From positions 37,018-101,017 of the forward strand of contig DLLC01000070.1 of NCBI GenBank assembly GCA_002476625.1: a stretch of DNA of 64,000 nucleotides, in the 5' to 3' direction. Position 1 is the first letter of the stretch; every line of letters starts with the position of its first letter. The stretch comes from Porphyromonadaceae bacterium UBA7572 (GTDB lineage: Bacteria; Bacteroidota; Bacteroidia; Bacteroidales; Muribaculaceae). The notes under the pieces are model-generated. The model saw only the letters and a program-made list of their open reading frames with translations. It made no database searches and was not told the DNA's origin. Shown here in pieces: positions 54,473 to 63,935 of the stretch. The translations under genes were made by a program, and so were the position numbers.

Positions 54473-57400
54473 ATGAGGAGTAAAACAGGAATGTCTCGCA
54501 TCAAGCGATTCTTTATCCTTGTAGCCGCCACGGGCATGATTGCAGCACACAGCAGCCGAGTGATGGCGCAGGACACAAACGCCAACGATGATCGGATGGA
54601 AGTAACTCAGCCCGAAGGCTTAGACGACCTGAAGGGCATCGACATCACGTCGGGCGACATCAAGAAATATTTCTCCACAGAGCGCCCAGAAGACCTCTCA
54701 AAGCAGGTGGTCATCTACAACGTTGGAGCAAAGAAATTTCTCAACATAGGTAACTACTGGGGCACACATGCCACACTGAGCGATGTGCCACACATCTTCT
54801 GGCTTCAGCGCCACAGCGACGATAAGTACACCCACAGCGAGTATATCCGCTACCCTGAAGCTGCATCCAACGGCTTATCCAGCAACAACAAGAGCATCAT
54901 CACCTCACTGCTTGAGCTCACATCGATGAAGATCGGCAGCATGGAAGGCAGTGGCAGAAGCCATTCGGCCTACACAATGGCGAAAATCGTGGGCAGCGAC
55001 GGCTCGGAAAGCCCCATCACATTCACCGACCAGGCCACAGGGCAGAGCGTGACCTGCTCGGCCGACGAGCCCTACACGCCCAATGGCAACAAGTTCACCT
55101 CCGGCGACATAGCCATTGACTTCGCCAACCAGCAGTTGGCGCTGGAAATGGACCTCACAGGCGTCACAACAAGCGCGAGCCTTGAAAACATGCTCACCAT
55201 TGGCCAAGACATCAGCAATTGGAATGGGGGTAGCAACACCAAGCTGCATTTCTACGCAAAGATGGACGGCAAAAACTACATATTGCGAATCCAATTTATA
55301 GATAACGGCAGGTACGCCGAAGCCACCAACAAGTATGAATTCTATTCCTCAACCCCCATCATCAAAGTGACGCTTGACGCCAACGGCCTATATGTGAACG
55401 GCGAGCGCCTGTATTACACCGGCCAGCCTATAAATGCGCCCCTTGCGCAGGCAGAAGCACTCACCGTGGCCAACACCTATGGCGGCGGCAGTGGCGCCAC
55501 CCACACCGACCTGCGCCTCGTGGCACCAAAGCAAGCCTCTGCCACCGACATGCTCGCCGGCGACATCACCCTGACAGAGACCGGCACCACCACCAAGGCC
55601 ACTGATGGCAAGTTTGCCCCCGATGGCGCGCTATTCCTCACGGAAAGCGATGTTAACTTCGGCTCGCAAAAGCTGATTGTGGACATCGACATGTCCACCG
55701 CCACCCATTCCACCGACAACAATGAGAACACGCTTTCCATTGGAGGCGACATCAAGACGTGGAAATCCACCACAGCCCCAAACATGCACCTATACTTCAA
55801 TGGCTGGCCCCGATTCAACGACCAAGGAAAATACGACTCAAGCGTCGATTACCAAAAAGACAAAGGATACCGCTTCCATATCGACTTCACTTCGCAAAAC
55901 GGACAGTATAAAGACTACACCGACCAAGCATCGAAAGACGCTGGTTCAAATAGTGAGATATTTATTCCCACAGAAAATCTTATCACCATCAGCACTGCCG
56001 ATGGCGACAAGAAAGTGGTGCGCGTGGAGCTAAGTGAAGAAGGCGGCCTGTGCATAGGCGGCAAAAAAATAGAGAACTCCACCACAAAAGCATACGTGGA
56101 AGCCTTGCTGGCACTCACTCACATTCAGGTGGGTAGCGCATCAGAAACAAGAGGCATAGAAGGCAATAAATGCCACTCCACTTTCTACGGCATTCGCACG
56201 GAGAATCTATCAACCGTCTTATCCGACAAGACCCTCTCCACCACCACCACCGATGAAGGCTTCACGTCGGAGCCATTTGCATTAAGCGACTACACATTCA
56301 CCACCACTATCGACGTGGCCACTTGCCAGAAGGCTGGCGAAACAGCCCTCTCCATCGGGAAGAGCCCAAGCGAATGGTACACCGCCGCTCCCGGCCATGA
56401 GAATCTGCACATGCTCTTCCACGGCAAAATGGCAGACGGAAGCTATGTGCTGCAGGTGTCGTATGCGGCCACAGGCTATAGCGATGACGTCAACACCCGC
56501 TACATAGCCTCGGCCGACGGAAAGTTCAACGTGGCATACTCCAAGAATGGCCTCTACATCAACGGCACCCCCGTATTTCTCGCCGACAATGTGTCGCTTG
56601 TAGATGCCGCAACTTACACATCAGGCAAAGAGGGAGATATAGTGCTTTACACCGCCGACGACTGCGGACACCTACTCATCGACACCGATGGCAAATACAC
56701 AATCAACGAGGAGAGCGGAACAGGCATAAAGACATCGCAAAACAATTATCTCTATACAGAGGACCAGAACGGCACTTTCCCCGTGTTCATCACAATGCGA
56801 AACATCAAGGAGACCACCAGTGGCGGCAAGGAAGGTAAGTTCTTAGCCTGGACCTCGTCGAAAGACAACACAAGAAGCTATGGCAACATTGGCGTATTCA
56901 CCGACCGCGGTCTGCCCGAAGACCAAAGCAACCCTGAACTGTCGCTCGGACTGGCACAATGGACGTTTGCCCCTGTGACCAACTGCACGGCCAGCACTGG
57001 CAACATCTACACCATGTCGATCACAGTGAAGCACGAAATACTCATGGAGCAGAAAGACGCCGACGCCCCTAAAGGGTTTGACATCCTGACTAAGCCAGCC
57101 GGCACAAAGCTGTATCTGGCTGCGAACCAAGACTATGTGTACTCCAACAACCTCAAAGACGAGCACAATGGCCGCTATTACGACGATTCCAGCGAGGCTC
57201 GTATCGCCGACATCAACAGCTGCGAGGGTATGGAGCTGGGCGATGAGGCACAGACCAGCGATTTTGCACACTGGAAAGTGTTCTCTCTCGCTGAATACTA
57301 CAAGCTGTTTGAGAGCCAGGCAAGCGAGATGACGAAAATGGTGGACATGACGTTCTGGCTTAAAGACCCCGACTTCAAGCGCGAGCAGTCAGACCTCAAA

Positions 57401-59041
57401 CACTGGTTCATCGACGACAATCTCGCTAACGGAAAAACACACATCGGCTACGATGAGTGCTACAAGGTAACCACCGACCAGGCAGAATACATAGGCTCAA
57501 CCGACGAGCTTCACAGCGTGGCCTTCGGCAAGGCCAACAACCATGCCCGCTACATGGGCGTGGAAGTGAAAAGCCAAGGCGCCAAGGGTCGCATCTACCA
57601 AGATGTGGAAATCACTTACGCCGGCTGGTACGCAATCACCTGCCAGGGCATGAGCAACGCTGGAGCAAAACTTTTTGTGCAGATGATAGGCAATAATGGC
57701 GAAAGCTTGCCTATCACCACCCCTTTGACCTTCGTGAACAAGGCTGAGCGTGAGCGCCTGAGCGCCACAAGCTATACTGCCGATGGACTGCCAGGATGGC
57801 CATACGACTGGCTCGAAAGCGAGAAAACTGGCAAAGCAGGCATGCCTTTCTACAACGCGCTTGTAGATATCAACGACCGCAATGTCAACGATGGCGTAAA
57901 CGTGGAGAAATACAGCGCGCAAGTGTCGTTCTACGTCGACTCTAAGCTGATGACAGAATATGGTGTGCAGAAAATACGCTTCGGAGTGATGCTTGACGGC
58001 GACAACACACTGGCCACCGCAAATGATGAGACGGTAGCCACCACCGACGAATGGACGGTGTTTGACAACTTCCACCTGCTCTTCGGCGGTAATTCAGAGG
58101 AGCCTTACCTCATACTCAACGAAGACAGCACCACGCTCAACTACATCACCTCCACCATTCACCACTACACACTGCGCCCGATGACACTGCACCGCACCAT
58201 CGCCCAAGGCCAATGTAACACAATCATCCTGCCTGTGTCGCTCACCATGTCGCAGTTCTACGCCACTTTCGGCGAAGGAGCACAGTTAGCAGAGGCTGAA
58301 AGGATGTACGAAACAGAAAATAAGGCAAAACCCGGGTCGGGAGAAATGGTCACTTGCGTCAACTTCAAGAAAGTGACTGCCTCAAACGCTGATGATGTGA
58401 TGCTGAAGGCCAACACACCCTACATCATCATCAATCCAGAGAATATTGATGGCGGCGACACTGAGGAATACGTGGCACACCTCTACACCCGTGCAAGTGG
58501 CGGAAAGGACTACATCACCGTCACCTCACCAGCACGACACTTCTTCGTGGACGACGTGACACTGGAAGGCAGAAAATTTGACGACTACGGACAGTATTAC
58601 TACGAATTTCCAACCGACTACACTTTCACCGGCAGCTATTCCGACCAAGGCGTAACTTCCTATGGCACCATCTGCCAGAACTACACCACCGACGCCGATG
58701 GCAACAACACCATTATCGAAGGCCGCCCCACACTCAAAGGCTGCTACATGCTTACAAAAAACGCTTTAGTGAAAGTGGAAGATGAACAAGCTATAAAGGG
58801 ATTCAGATGCTGGTTCGACATCAATTCTGAAGAAAAGAAAATCTACATCACCATTGATGATGACGTGCCCACTTCTATCACCGACATTGTGGCCGACACC
58901 AACACAGCAGTCAATAGCCGCTACGCTAAAGGTGTGTATAACCTTTTAGGCCAGAAAGTGAGCGACAACGGCAACACCGACAGTCTGTGCCCAGGCATCT
59001 ACATCGTGAACGGAAAGAAAGTGGTGATCACAAAAAAATAA
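54473..59041 (+). CDS. Very large secreted protein with three internal repeats and a T9SS-type tail
   Basis: The protein has 1522 residues with an N-terminal signal region (FFILVAATGMIAAHSSRVMAQ). Residues about 170-345, 365-575 and 580-730 are three diverged copies of one domain, each with an L(S/T)IG...W...LH(F/L/M) core (LTIGQDISNW at 241, LSIGGDIKTW at 421, LSIGKSPSEW at 626) and a late G-L-(Y/C)-(V/I)-x-G strand; a lectin-like sandwich is a guess. The middle is unassigned. The last 50 residues, KGVYNLLGQKVS and CPGIYIVNGKKVVITKK, are a typical T9SS-style sorting tail. Surface display through the T9SS at 26-33 kb is likely. Confidence 0.85.
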   Translation: MRSKTGMSRIKRFFILVAATGMIAAHSSRVMAQDTNANDDRMEVTQPEGLDDLKGIDITSGDIKKYFSTERPEDLSKQVVIYNVGAKKFLNIGNYWGTHATLSDVPHIFWLQRHSDDKYTHSEYIRYPEAASNGLSSNNKSIITSLLELTSMKIGSMEGSGRSHSAYTMAKIVGSDGSESPITFTDQATGQSVTCSADEPYTPNGNKFTSGDIAIDFANQQLALEMDLTGVTTSASLENMLTIGQDISNWNGGSNTKLHFYAKMDGKNYILRIQFIDNGRYAEATNKYEFYSSTPIIKVTLDANGLYVNGERLYYTGQPINAPLAQAEALTVANTYGGGSGATHTDLRLVAPKQASATDMLAGDITLTETGTTTKATDGKFAPDGALFLTESDVNFGSQKLIVDIDMSTATHSTDNNENTLSIGGDIKTWKSTTAPNMHLYFNGWPRFNDQGKYDSSVDYQKDKGYRFHIDFTSQNGQYKDYTDQASKDAGSNSEIFIPTENLITISTADGDKKVVRVELSEEGGLCIGGKKIENSTTKAYVEALLALTHIQVGSASETRGIEGNKCHSTFYGIRTENLSTVLSDKTLSTTTTDEGFTSEPFALSDYTFTTTIDVATCQKAGETALSIGKSPSEWYTAAPGHENLHMLFHGKMADGSYVLQVSYAATGYSDDVNTRYIASADGKFNVAYSKNGLYINGTPVFLADNVSLVDAATYTSGKEGDIVLYTADDCGHLLIDTDGKYTINEESGTGIKTSQNNYLYTEDQNGTFPVFITMRNIKETTSGGKEGKFLAWTSSKDNTRSYGNIGVFTDRGLPEDQSNPELSLGLAQWTFAPVTNCTASTGNIYTMSITVKHEILMEQKDADAPKGFDILTKPAGTKLYLAANQDYVYSNNLKDEHNGRYYDDSSEARIADINSCEGMELGDEAQTSDFAHWKVFSLAEYYKLFESQASEMTKMVDMTFWLKDPDFKREQSDLKHWFIDDNLANGKTHIGYDECYKVTTDQAEYIGSTDELHSVAFGKANNHARYMGVEVKSQGAKGRIYQDVEITYAGWYAITCQGMSNAGAKLFVQMIGNNGESLPITTPLTFVNKAERERLSATSYTADGLPGWPYDWLESEKTGKAGMPFYNALVDINDRNVNDGVNVEKYSAQVSFYVDSKLMTEYGVQKIRFGVMLDGDNTLATANDETVATTDEWTVFDNFHLLFGGNSEEPYLILNEDSTTLNYITSTIHHYTLRPMTLHRTIAQGQCNTIILPVSLTMSQFYATFGEGAQLAEAERMYETENKAKPGSGEMVTCVNFKKVTASNADDVMLKANTPYIIINPENIDGGDTEEYVAHLYTRASGGKDYITVTSPARHFFVDDVTLEGRKFDDYGQYYYEFPTDYTFTGSYSDQGVTSYGTICQNYTTDADGNNTIIEGRPTLKGCYMLTKNALVKVEDEQAIKGFRCWFDINSEEKKIYITIDDDVPTSITDIVADTNTAVNSRYAKGVYNLLGQKVSDNGNTDSLCPGIYIVNGKKVVITKK

Positions 59042-59069
59042 AAACTTCCTCCGGAGGAAATACAACAGT

Positions 59070-59106
59070 AACTGTGCCAACACAAAAGTTGGCACAGTTT
59101 TTCTTT
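59070..59106 (+). terminator. Terminator after the 1522-residue protein gene
   Basis: AACTGTGCCAAC (59070-59081) and GTTGGCACAGTT (59088-59099) form a perfect 12-bp stem with loop ACAAAA, followed by TTTCTTT. A separate perfect palindrome TTCCTCCGGAGGAA (59046-59059) lies just before it. Confidence 0.88.
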
Positions 59107-59190
59107 ATAACATAATAGACAAAAATACGCCCAATCGACCATTGCAAAATAATAACGCTATATGCAGAGCACACTCCTCCCCACACCTTC

Positions 59191-59221
59191 CTCTGATTTC
59201 TAACCTCTAATTTCTAACCTC
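59191..59221. repeat. Two units of the 14-bp repeat family
   Basis: CTCTGATTTCTAAC and CTCTAATTTCTAAC, then a partial CTC, in the same orientation as the five-copy array at 53032-53101, just upstream of a glycosyltransferase promoter. Confidence 0.75.
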
Positions 59222-59224
59222 CTT

Positions 59225-59254
59225 TTTGATTTTGACAGAAAAAAGCTATCTTTG
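59225..59254 (+). promoter_or_regulatory. Promoter of the GT2-protease operon
   Basis: TTTG (59225-59228), 18 nt, TATCTTTG (59247-59254), 24 nt before the ATG at 59279. Confidence 0.6.
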
Positions 59255-59278
59255 TAGATTATAATTATTGAAAACGCA

Positions 59279-60301
59279 ATGGACAAAGCCCCCACACTTG
59301 CCATAATAGTGCCCTGCTTCTGCGAAGAGGATGCGCTACCACGCACCAACTCCCAACTGTGCGCCTTGCTTAACAGCATGGTCACTGCCGGAGAGGTGTC
59401 GGAACGGAGCAGTGTGGTGTATGTCGACGACGGCAGCACCGATGCCACATGGGCACTGGTTAAAGGCTACGCCCATAGCCAACAGAGCGTGGGCGCCATA
59501 AAGCTGTCGGCCAATTTCGGCCATCAGAACGCCATCATCGCCGGCATGGAAGCCACACTCCATAGAGCCGACATCTTTCTGACCATCGACGCCGACCTTC
59601 AGGACGATGTGAACACCATCCCCAAAATGGTGGAAAAATATAAGGAAGGGTATGAAATCGTGTATGGCGTGCACTCTGGCCGAAAGTCCGACTCGTGGTT
59701 CAAACGCAACACCGCCCTTGCCTTCTACCGCCTGATGCACCACCTCGGCACAAAGTCGGTCTACAACCATGCCGACTTCCGCCTGATGGACCGTCGCACC
59801 GTGGGCGAGCTGCTCCGTTACCCCGAGCGCAATCTTTTCATGCGCGGCATCGTGCCGCTGCTCGGATTCAAAAGCGCCACTGTGGAATATGAGCGGAGCG
59901 AACGCACAGCAGGCACCACCAAATATCCATTCTCCAAGATGGTGAGCTTTGCCATCGACGGCATCACCTCGTTCAGCATACGGCCCGTGCGGCTGGTGCT
60001 CGCTATGGGCATTGTGTTCGTGTTCATAGCCATCATCATATTGGGCTATGTGCTATATTCAAAATTCAGCGGCCTTGCCGTGAGCGGCTGGTCGTCGATG
60101 ATACTGTCGATGTGGTTTATTGGCGGCTGCGTGCTCATAGGCTTAGGCATAGTGGGCGAATACATCGGCAAAATATACATAGAGGTGAAGCACCGCCCAC
60201 GCTACCACATCGACACCGTGGCAGGCGTCATTCACTCAAGCCGCACTGACAACGAATCAAAAACAAACCAACATATTAATACATTTAAGCAACGCGTATG
60301 A
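59279..60301 (+). CDS. GtrB/DPM1-like polyprenyl-phosphate glycosyltransferase
   Basis: The protein has 340 residues. The GT-A domain has LAIIVPCFCEEDALP, VVYVDDGSTDATW, LSANFGHQNAIIAGM and TIDADLQDD (DxD metal site). Two C-terminal membrane helices (VRLVLAMGIVFVFIAIIILGYVL and MILSMWFIGGCVLIGLGIVGEYIGKIY) carry the hallmark closing text. Such enzymes make undecaprenyl-phosphate-sugar donors for periplasmic glycan modification. The stop overlaps the start of the protease gene (ATGA). Confidence 0.93.
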   Translation: MDKAPTLAIIVPCFCEEDALPRTNSQLCALLNSMVTAGEVSERSSVVYVDDGSTDATWALVKGYAHSQQSVGAIKLSANFGHQNAIIAGMEATLHRADIFLTIDADLQDDVNTIPKMVEKYKEGYEIVYGVHSGRKSDSWFKRNTALAFYRLMHHLGTKSVYNHADFRLMDRRTVGELLRYPERNLFMRGIVPLLGFKSATVEYERSERTAGTTKYPFSKMVSFAIDGITSFSIRPVRLVLAMGIVFVFIAIIILGYVLYSKFSGLAVSGWSSMILSMWFIGGCVLIGLGIVGEYIGKIYIEVKHRPRYHIDTVAGVIHSSRTDNESKTNQHINTFKQRV

Positions 60302-63300
60302 AGAAACAGACATTATTAGCGGCAGCCCTCCTCATGGGCTGGGGCGGTATGGCCATGTCGGCACAAGCCCCATTGTGGCTGCGAAATGCCCAAATCTCGC
60401 CCAACGGGCAAGAAATCGTGTTCACCTACAAAGGCGACCTCTACAAGGTGCCTGTGGGCGGAGGCCAAGCCCTTCAGCTCACGAGCCTGCCATCGTATGA
60501 AACCGCACCCGTATGGAGCCCCGACGGCAAGCAGATAGCCTTCGCCAGCGACCGCAAGGGCAACTTCGATGTGTATGTGATGCCCTCGCAAGGCGGCACA
60601 CCCAGGCAAATCACGTTCAACTCCACGGGCGAGACCCCTACCACCTTCTCGCCCGACGGCAAGTATGTTTACTTTTATGCCTGCATTCAGGACCAGGCCA
60701 AGAGCATCATGTTCCCAAGCAGAAGCATGGCAGAACTTTACAAAGTGCCAGTGGCTGGCGGACGCACCTCACAAGTGCTGAGCACACCGGCACAGGACGT
60801 GTGCTTCGACAAGAGCGGCCGTTTCTTCCTCTATATGGACGTGAAAGGCGGCGAGGATCCTCTGCGCAAGCACCACACCTCCTCCATCACACGCGATGTG
60901 TGGCGCTACGACGTAGCCACCGGCAAGCACACCAACCTCACCAACCGTGGCGGTGAAGACCGCACGCCAGTGCTCAGCCCCGACGGCCAGACGGTGTATT
61001 TCCTAAGCGAGCGCAACGGCGGCTCATTCAACGTGTGGAAATTCCCCTTGAATAATCCGTCACAAGCAACGGCCGTCACCACATTCAAGGGCAACCCCGT
61101 GCGTGGGCTCTCCATGGCCAGCAATGGCACTCTCTGCTATTCCTATGATGGCGAAATCTACACGCAGGCCGATGGCGGCAAGCCCCAGAAAGTGGCCATC
61201 AAGCTTTTCCACGACGACGGCGACTCTATCAGCATCATCAATTACTCCCGCGGGGCCACAAGCGCAGCCGTGTCGCCCGACGGCAAACAGGTGGCATTCG
61301 TGGTGCGCGGAGAAGTGTTTGTCACCTCCACCGACTACACCACCACCAAGAAAATCACCGACACGCCAGAAGCCGAGGCCGATGTGTGCTGGGGACCCGA
61401 TAACCGCACTCTCGTGTATGCAAGCGAGCGTAGCGGCAGGTGGCAGCTCATGAAAGCCACCATCAGCCGTAAAGAAGACCTCAACTTCCCTAACGCCACC
61501 ATCATCAAGGAGGAAGTCATAGCTCCTGCCAAGAATGTGGACCGCAAGTCGCCACAGTTCTCGCCCGACGGCAAGAAGCTGGCGTTTATCGACGACGGCG
61601 AGCGCCTGATGGTGATGGACCTCAAGAGCAAGGCCGTGACCCAGGTGACCGACGGCAAGCAGTGGTTTGGCACCGAGGGCAGCTTCAACTACAGCTGGAG
61701 CCCCGACAGCAAATGGTTCGCGCTTGAATTCATCGGCAACGGACGCGACCCCTACAGCGACATAGGCATCGTGAGCGTGAACGGTGGCAAAATCACCAAT
61801 ATCACCAACAGCGCCTACATCAATCTTATGCCACGGTGGGTGCTCGACGGCGGTGCCATCATGTTTGTCAGCAATCGCTTCGGCCTGCGCAGTCAGGCCT
61901 CATGGGGCTCACAAGACGACGTGCTGCTGGCATTCGTCAATGAGGAGGCCTTCGACCGCTACCGCCTCAACAAAGAGGACATGGAACTGCTAAAGGAAAG
62001 CGAGAAGGCTGAAAAGGCAGAGGCCGACAAAGCCGCAAAAGATAAAAAAGACAAGAAAGCCGACGCCAAGAAAGAGGAGAAGACCAAAGACATAGTGGTG
62101 GAGCTCGACAAGATCAAGGACCGCGTGATTCGTGTCACCCTCAATTCAAGCGACCTCGCTGGCTGCGCTATGAGCAAAGACGGTGATGTGCTCTACTACC
62201 TCTCAAGAGTGGAGAAAGACTACGACCTCTGGAAAATGGATCTGCGCAAACAAAGCACCCAACTCATCAACAAGATGAACACCAAGTGGGCCGACATACA
62301 GACCGACAAGGACGGGAAAAACTTCTTCATTCTCGGCGGCAGCAGTATGAACAAAATGAGTGGTGACAAGCTCACTCCTATCACCTATTCTGCCACCGTG
62401 AAGATGAACCGAGCTCGCGAGCGCGAATATATGTATGAAGACGTGCACCAGCAGGTGGCACACCGCTTCTACAACACCAACATGCATGGTTGCGACTGGG
62501 AAGGCACGATTAAACACTATCGTAAGTTCTTGCCACATATCAATAACAACTACGACTTCGCCAACCTCCTAAGCGAGGTGCTTGGCGAACTCAATGCCTC
62601 GCACACTGGCGGACGCTACTACCCCAATGGAGGCGCAGAACCCACAGCGCAACTCGGACTGCTTTTCGACTGGAACTATTCAGGAAAAGGACTAAAAGTA
62701 GACAAAGTGATTGAATACGGCCCATTCGACCGCGCTAAATCGAAAGTGCGTCCTGGCACCATCATCACCAAAATTAATGGTGAAGACATCACCATAGAGC
62801 ATGACTATACCTCCCTACTCAACGGTCAGATAGGAAAGAAGGTGCTTGTCACTTGCAAAAACGCCACTGGCGAATGGGAAGAAGTGGTTAAGCCTATCAG
62901 TTTGAGCGCTAACAACGCCCTTCTCTACCGCCGCTGGGTGAAACGCCAAGAAGCCCTATGTGATAGCCTATCAGGCGGACGCTTAGGTTACGTGCACCTA
63001 CAGCAAATGAACGACCAGAGCTACCGCGAAATCTACAAAAAGGTGCTCGGTGAATACAACAAAAAAGATGGTATCGTAATCGACACTCGCTTCAACGGCG
63101 GTGGCCGTCTGCACGAAGACATTCAAATTCTCTTCAGCGGCGAAAAATACCTCACCCAGGTGGTGCGCGGACGCGAGTCGTGCGACATGCCAAGCCGCCG
63201 CTGGAACCGCCCCTCCATCATGCTCCAGTGCGAGGCCAACTACAGCAACGCGCACGGCACTCCATGGGTCTATAAGCACACCGGCATGGGCAAGCTCGTG

Positions 63301-63543
63301 GGTATGCCAGTACCAGGCACCATGACCAGCGTGAACTGGATCACAATGCAGGACGAGAGCCTCATCTTCGGCATCCCCATCATTGGCTACCGACTGGCCG
63401 ACGGATCGTATCTCGAGAATCAGCAGCTCGAGCCCGACATTAAAGTGGCCAACGACCCGGCAGTGATTGTCACCGGCCGCGACCAGCAGCTTGAGGCAGC
63501 GGTGAAAGAACTGCTTCGAGAAATCGACGCCAAGAAAAAATAA
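60298..63543 (+). CDS. Tricorn-type S41 protease, secreted
   Basis: The protein has 1081 residues with a signal peptide (LLAAALLMGWGGMAMSAQA). Two beta-propeller regions of WD40/PD40-like repeats (APVWSPDGKQIAFASDRKG and others) are followed by a Lys/Glu-rich linker near residues 570-600, a PDZ domain and the S41 catalytic core. His769 (LNASHTGG), Ser983 (ANYSNAHG) and Glu1020 (QDES) match the tricorn triad positions, and IDTRFNGGG is the conserved strand. It degrades peptides, here probably in the periplasm. It is coupled to the GT2 gene; no functional link is obvious. Confidence 0.93.
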   Translation: MKKQTLLAAALLMGWGGMAMSAQAPLWLRNAQISPNGQEIVFTYKGDLYKVPVGGGQALQLTSLPSYETAPVWSPDGKQIAFASDRKGNFDVYVMPSQGGTPRQITFNSTGETPTTFSPDGKYVYFYACIQDQAKSIMFPSRSMAELYKVPVAGGRTSQVLSTPAQDVCFDKSGRFFLYMDVKGGEDPLRKHHTSSITRDVWRYDVATGKHTNLTNRGGEDRTPVLSPDGQTVYFLSERNGGSFNVWKFPLNNPSQATAVTTFKGNPVRGLSMASNGTLCYSYDGEIYTQADGGKPQKVAIKLFHDDGDSISIINYSRGATSAAVSPDGKQVAFVVRGEVFVTSTDYTTTKKITDTPEAEADVCWGPDNRTLVYASERSGRWQLMKATISRKEDLNFPNATIIKEEVIAPAKNVDRKSPQFSPDGKKLAFIDDGERLMVMDLKSKAVTQVTDGKQWFGTEGSFNYSWSPDSKWFALEFIGNGRDPYSDIGIVSVNGGKITNITNSAYINLMPRWVLDGGAIMFVSNRFGLRSQASWGSQDDVLLAFVNEEAFDRYRLNKEDMELLKESEKAEKAEADKAAKDKKDKKADAKKEEKTKDIVVELDKIKDRVIRVTLNSSDLAGCAMSKDGDVLYYLSRVEKDYDLWKMDLRKQSTQLINKMNTKWADIQTDKDGKNFFILGGSSMNKMSGDKLTPITYSATVKMNRAREREYMYEDVHQQVAHRFYNTNMHGCDWEGTIKHYRKFLPHINNNYDFANLLSEVLGELNASHTGGRYYPNGGAEPTAQLGLLFDWNYSGKGLKVDKVIEYGPFDRAKSKVRPGTIITKINGEDITIEHDYTSLLNGQIGKKVLVTCKNATGEWEEVVKPISLSANNALLYRRWVKRQEALCDSLSGGRLGYVHLQQMNDQSYREIYKKVLGEYNKKDGIVIDTRFNGGGRLHEDIQILFSGEKYLTQVVRGRESCDMPSRRWNRPSIMLQCEANYSNAHGTPWVYKHTGMGKLVGMPVPGTMTSVNWITMQDESLIFGIPIIGYRLADGSYLENQQLEPDIKVANDPAVIVTGRDQQLEAAVKELLREIDAKKK

Positions 63544-63566
63544 GCAACAGATATAACCCGAACAGC

Positions 63567-63607
63567 AGTGAGCGTCGAAACTAATGAATTTCGACGCTCA
63601 CTTTTTT
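63567..63607 (+). terminator. Terminator after the tricorn-type protease gene
   Basis: GTGAGCGTCGAAA (63568-63580) pairs perfectly with TTTCGACGCTCAC (63589-63601) around an 8-nt loop, followed by six T residues. Confidence 0.88.
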
Positions 63608-63628
63608 AAAAAAAACATCTAAAAGAAA

Positions 63629-63919
63629 ATGAGTTTACAAGAATTGATCACAGAAATCATAGGCTACACGGCATCCATTTGCATGGTGCTGGGCTATCTG
63701 CCGCAATTAGTGCGCACAGTGCGCACACGAAAGACCGACGACATCGCCCTCGGCACATTCCTGCTCATGGGCATAGGAGGACTGTTTTTCTGCATTCAGG
63801 GCTTCCTTATCAGCAACTGGCCGCTGTTTCTCTGCAACCTCTGCACCACCTCGATGAGCGCAGTGGTTTTCGCCATCAAGATGCACAACGACTTCTTCCG
63901 CGACAAAAAGGATTCGTAA
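63629..63919 (+). CDS. SemiSWEET sugar transporter
   Basis: The protein has 96 residues and three membrane helices. IIGYTASICMVLGYLPQLVRTVRTRKTDDIALGTF holds the PQ-loop and the Arg/Thr-rich turn of bacterial SemiSWEETs, and the second half fits the helix 2-3 layout. Such proteins work as dimers for passive transport of small sugars across the inner membrane. The substrate is unknown. Confidence 0.92.
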   Translation: MSLQELITEIIGYTASICMVLGYLPQLVRTVRTRKTDDIALGTFLLMGIGGLFFCIQGFLISNWPLFLCNLCTTSMSAVVFAIKMHNDFFRDKKDS

Positions 63920-63935
63920 AAATTCGGGATTGTGT

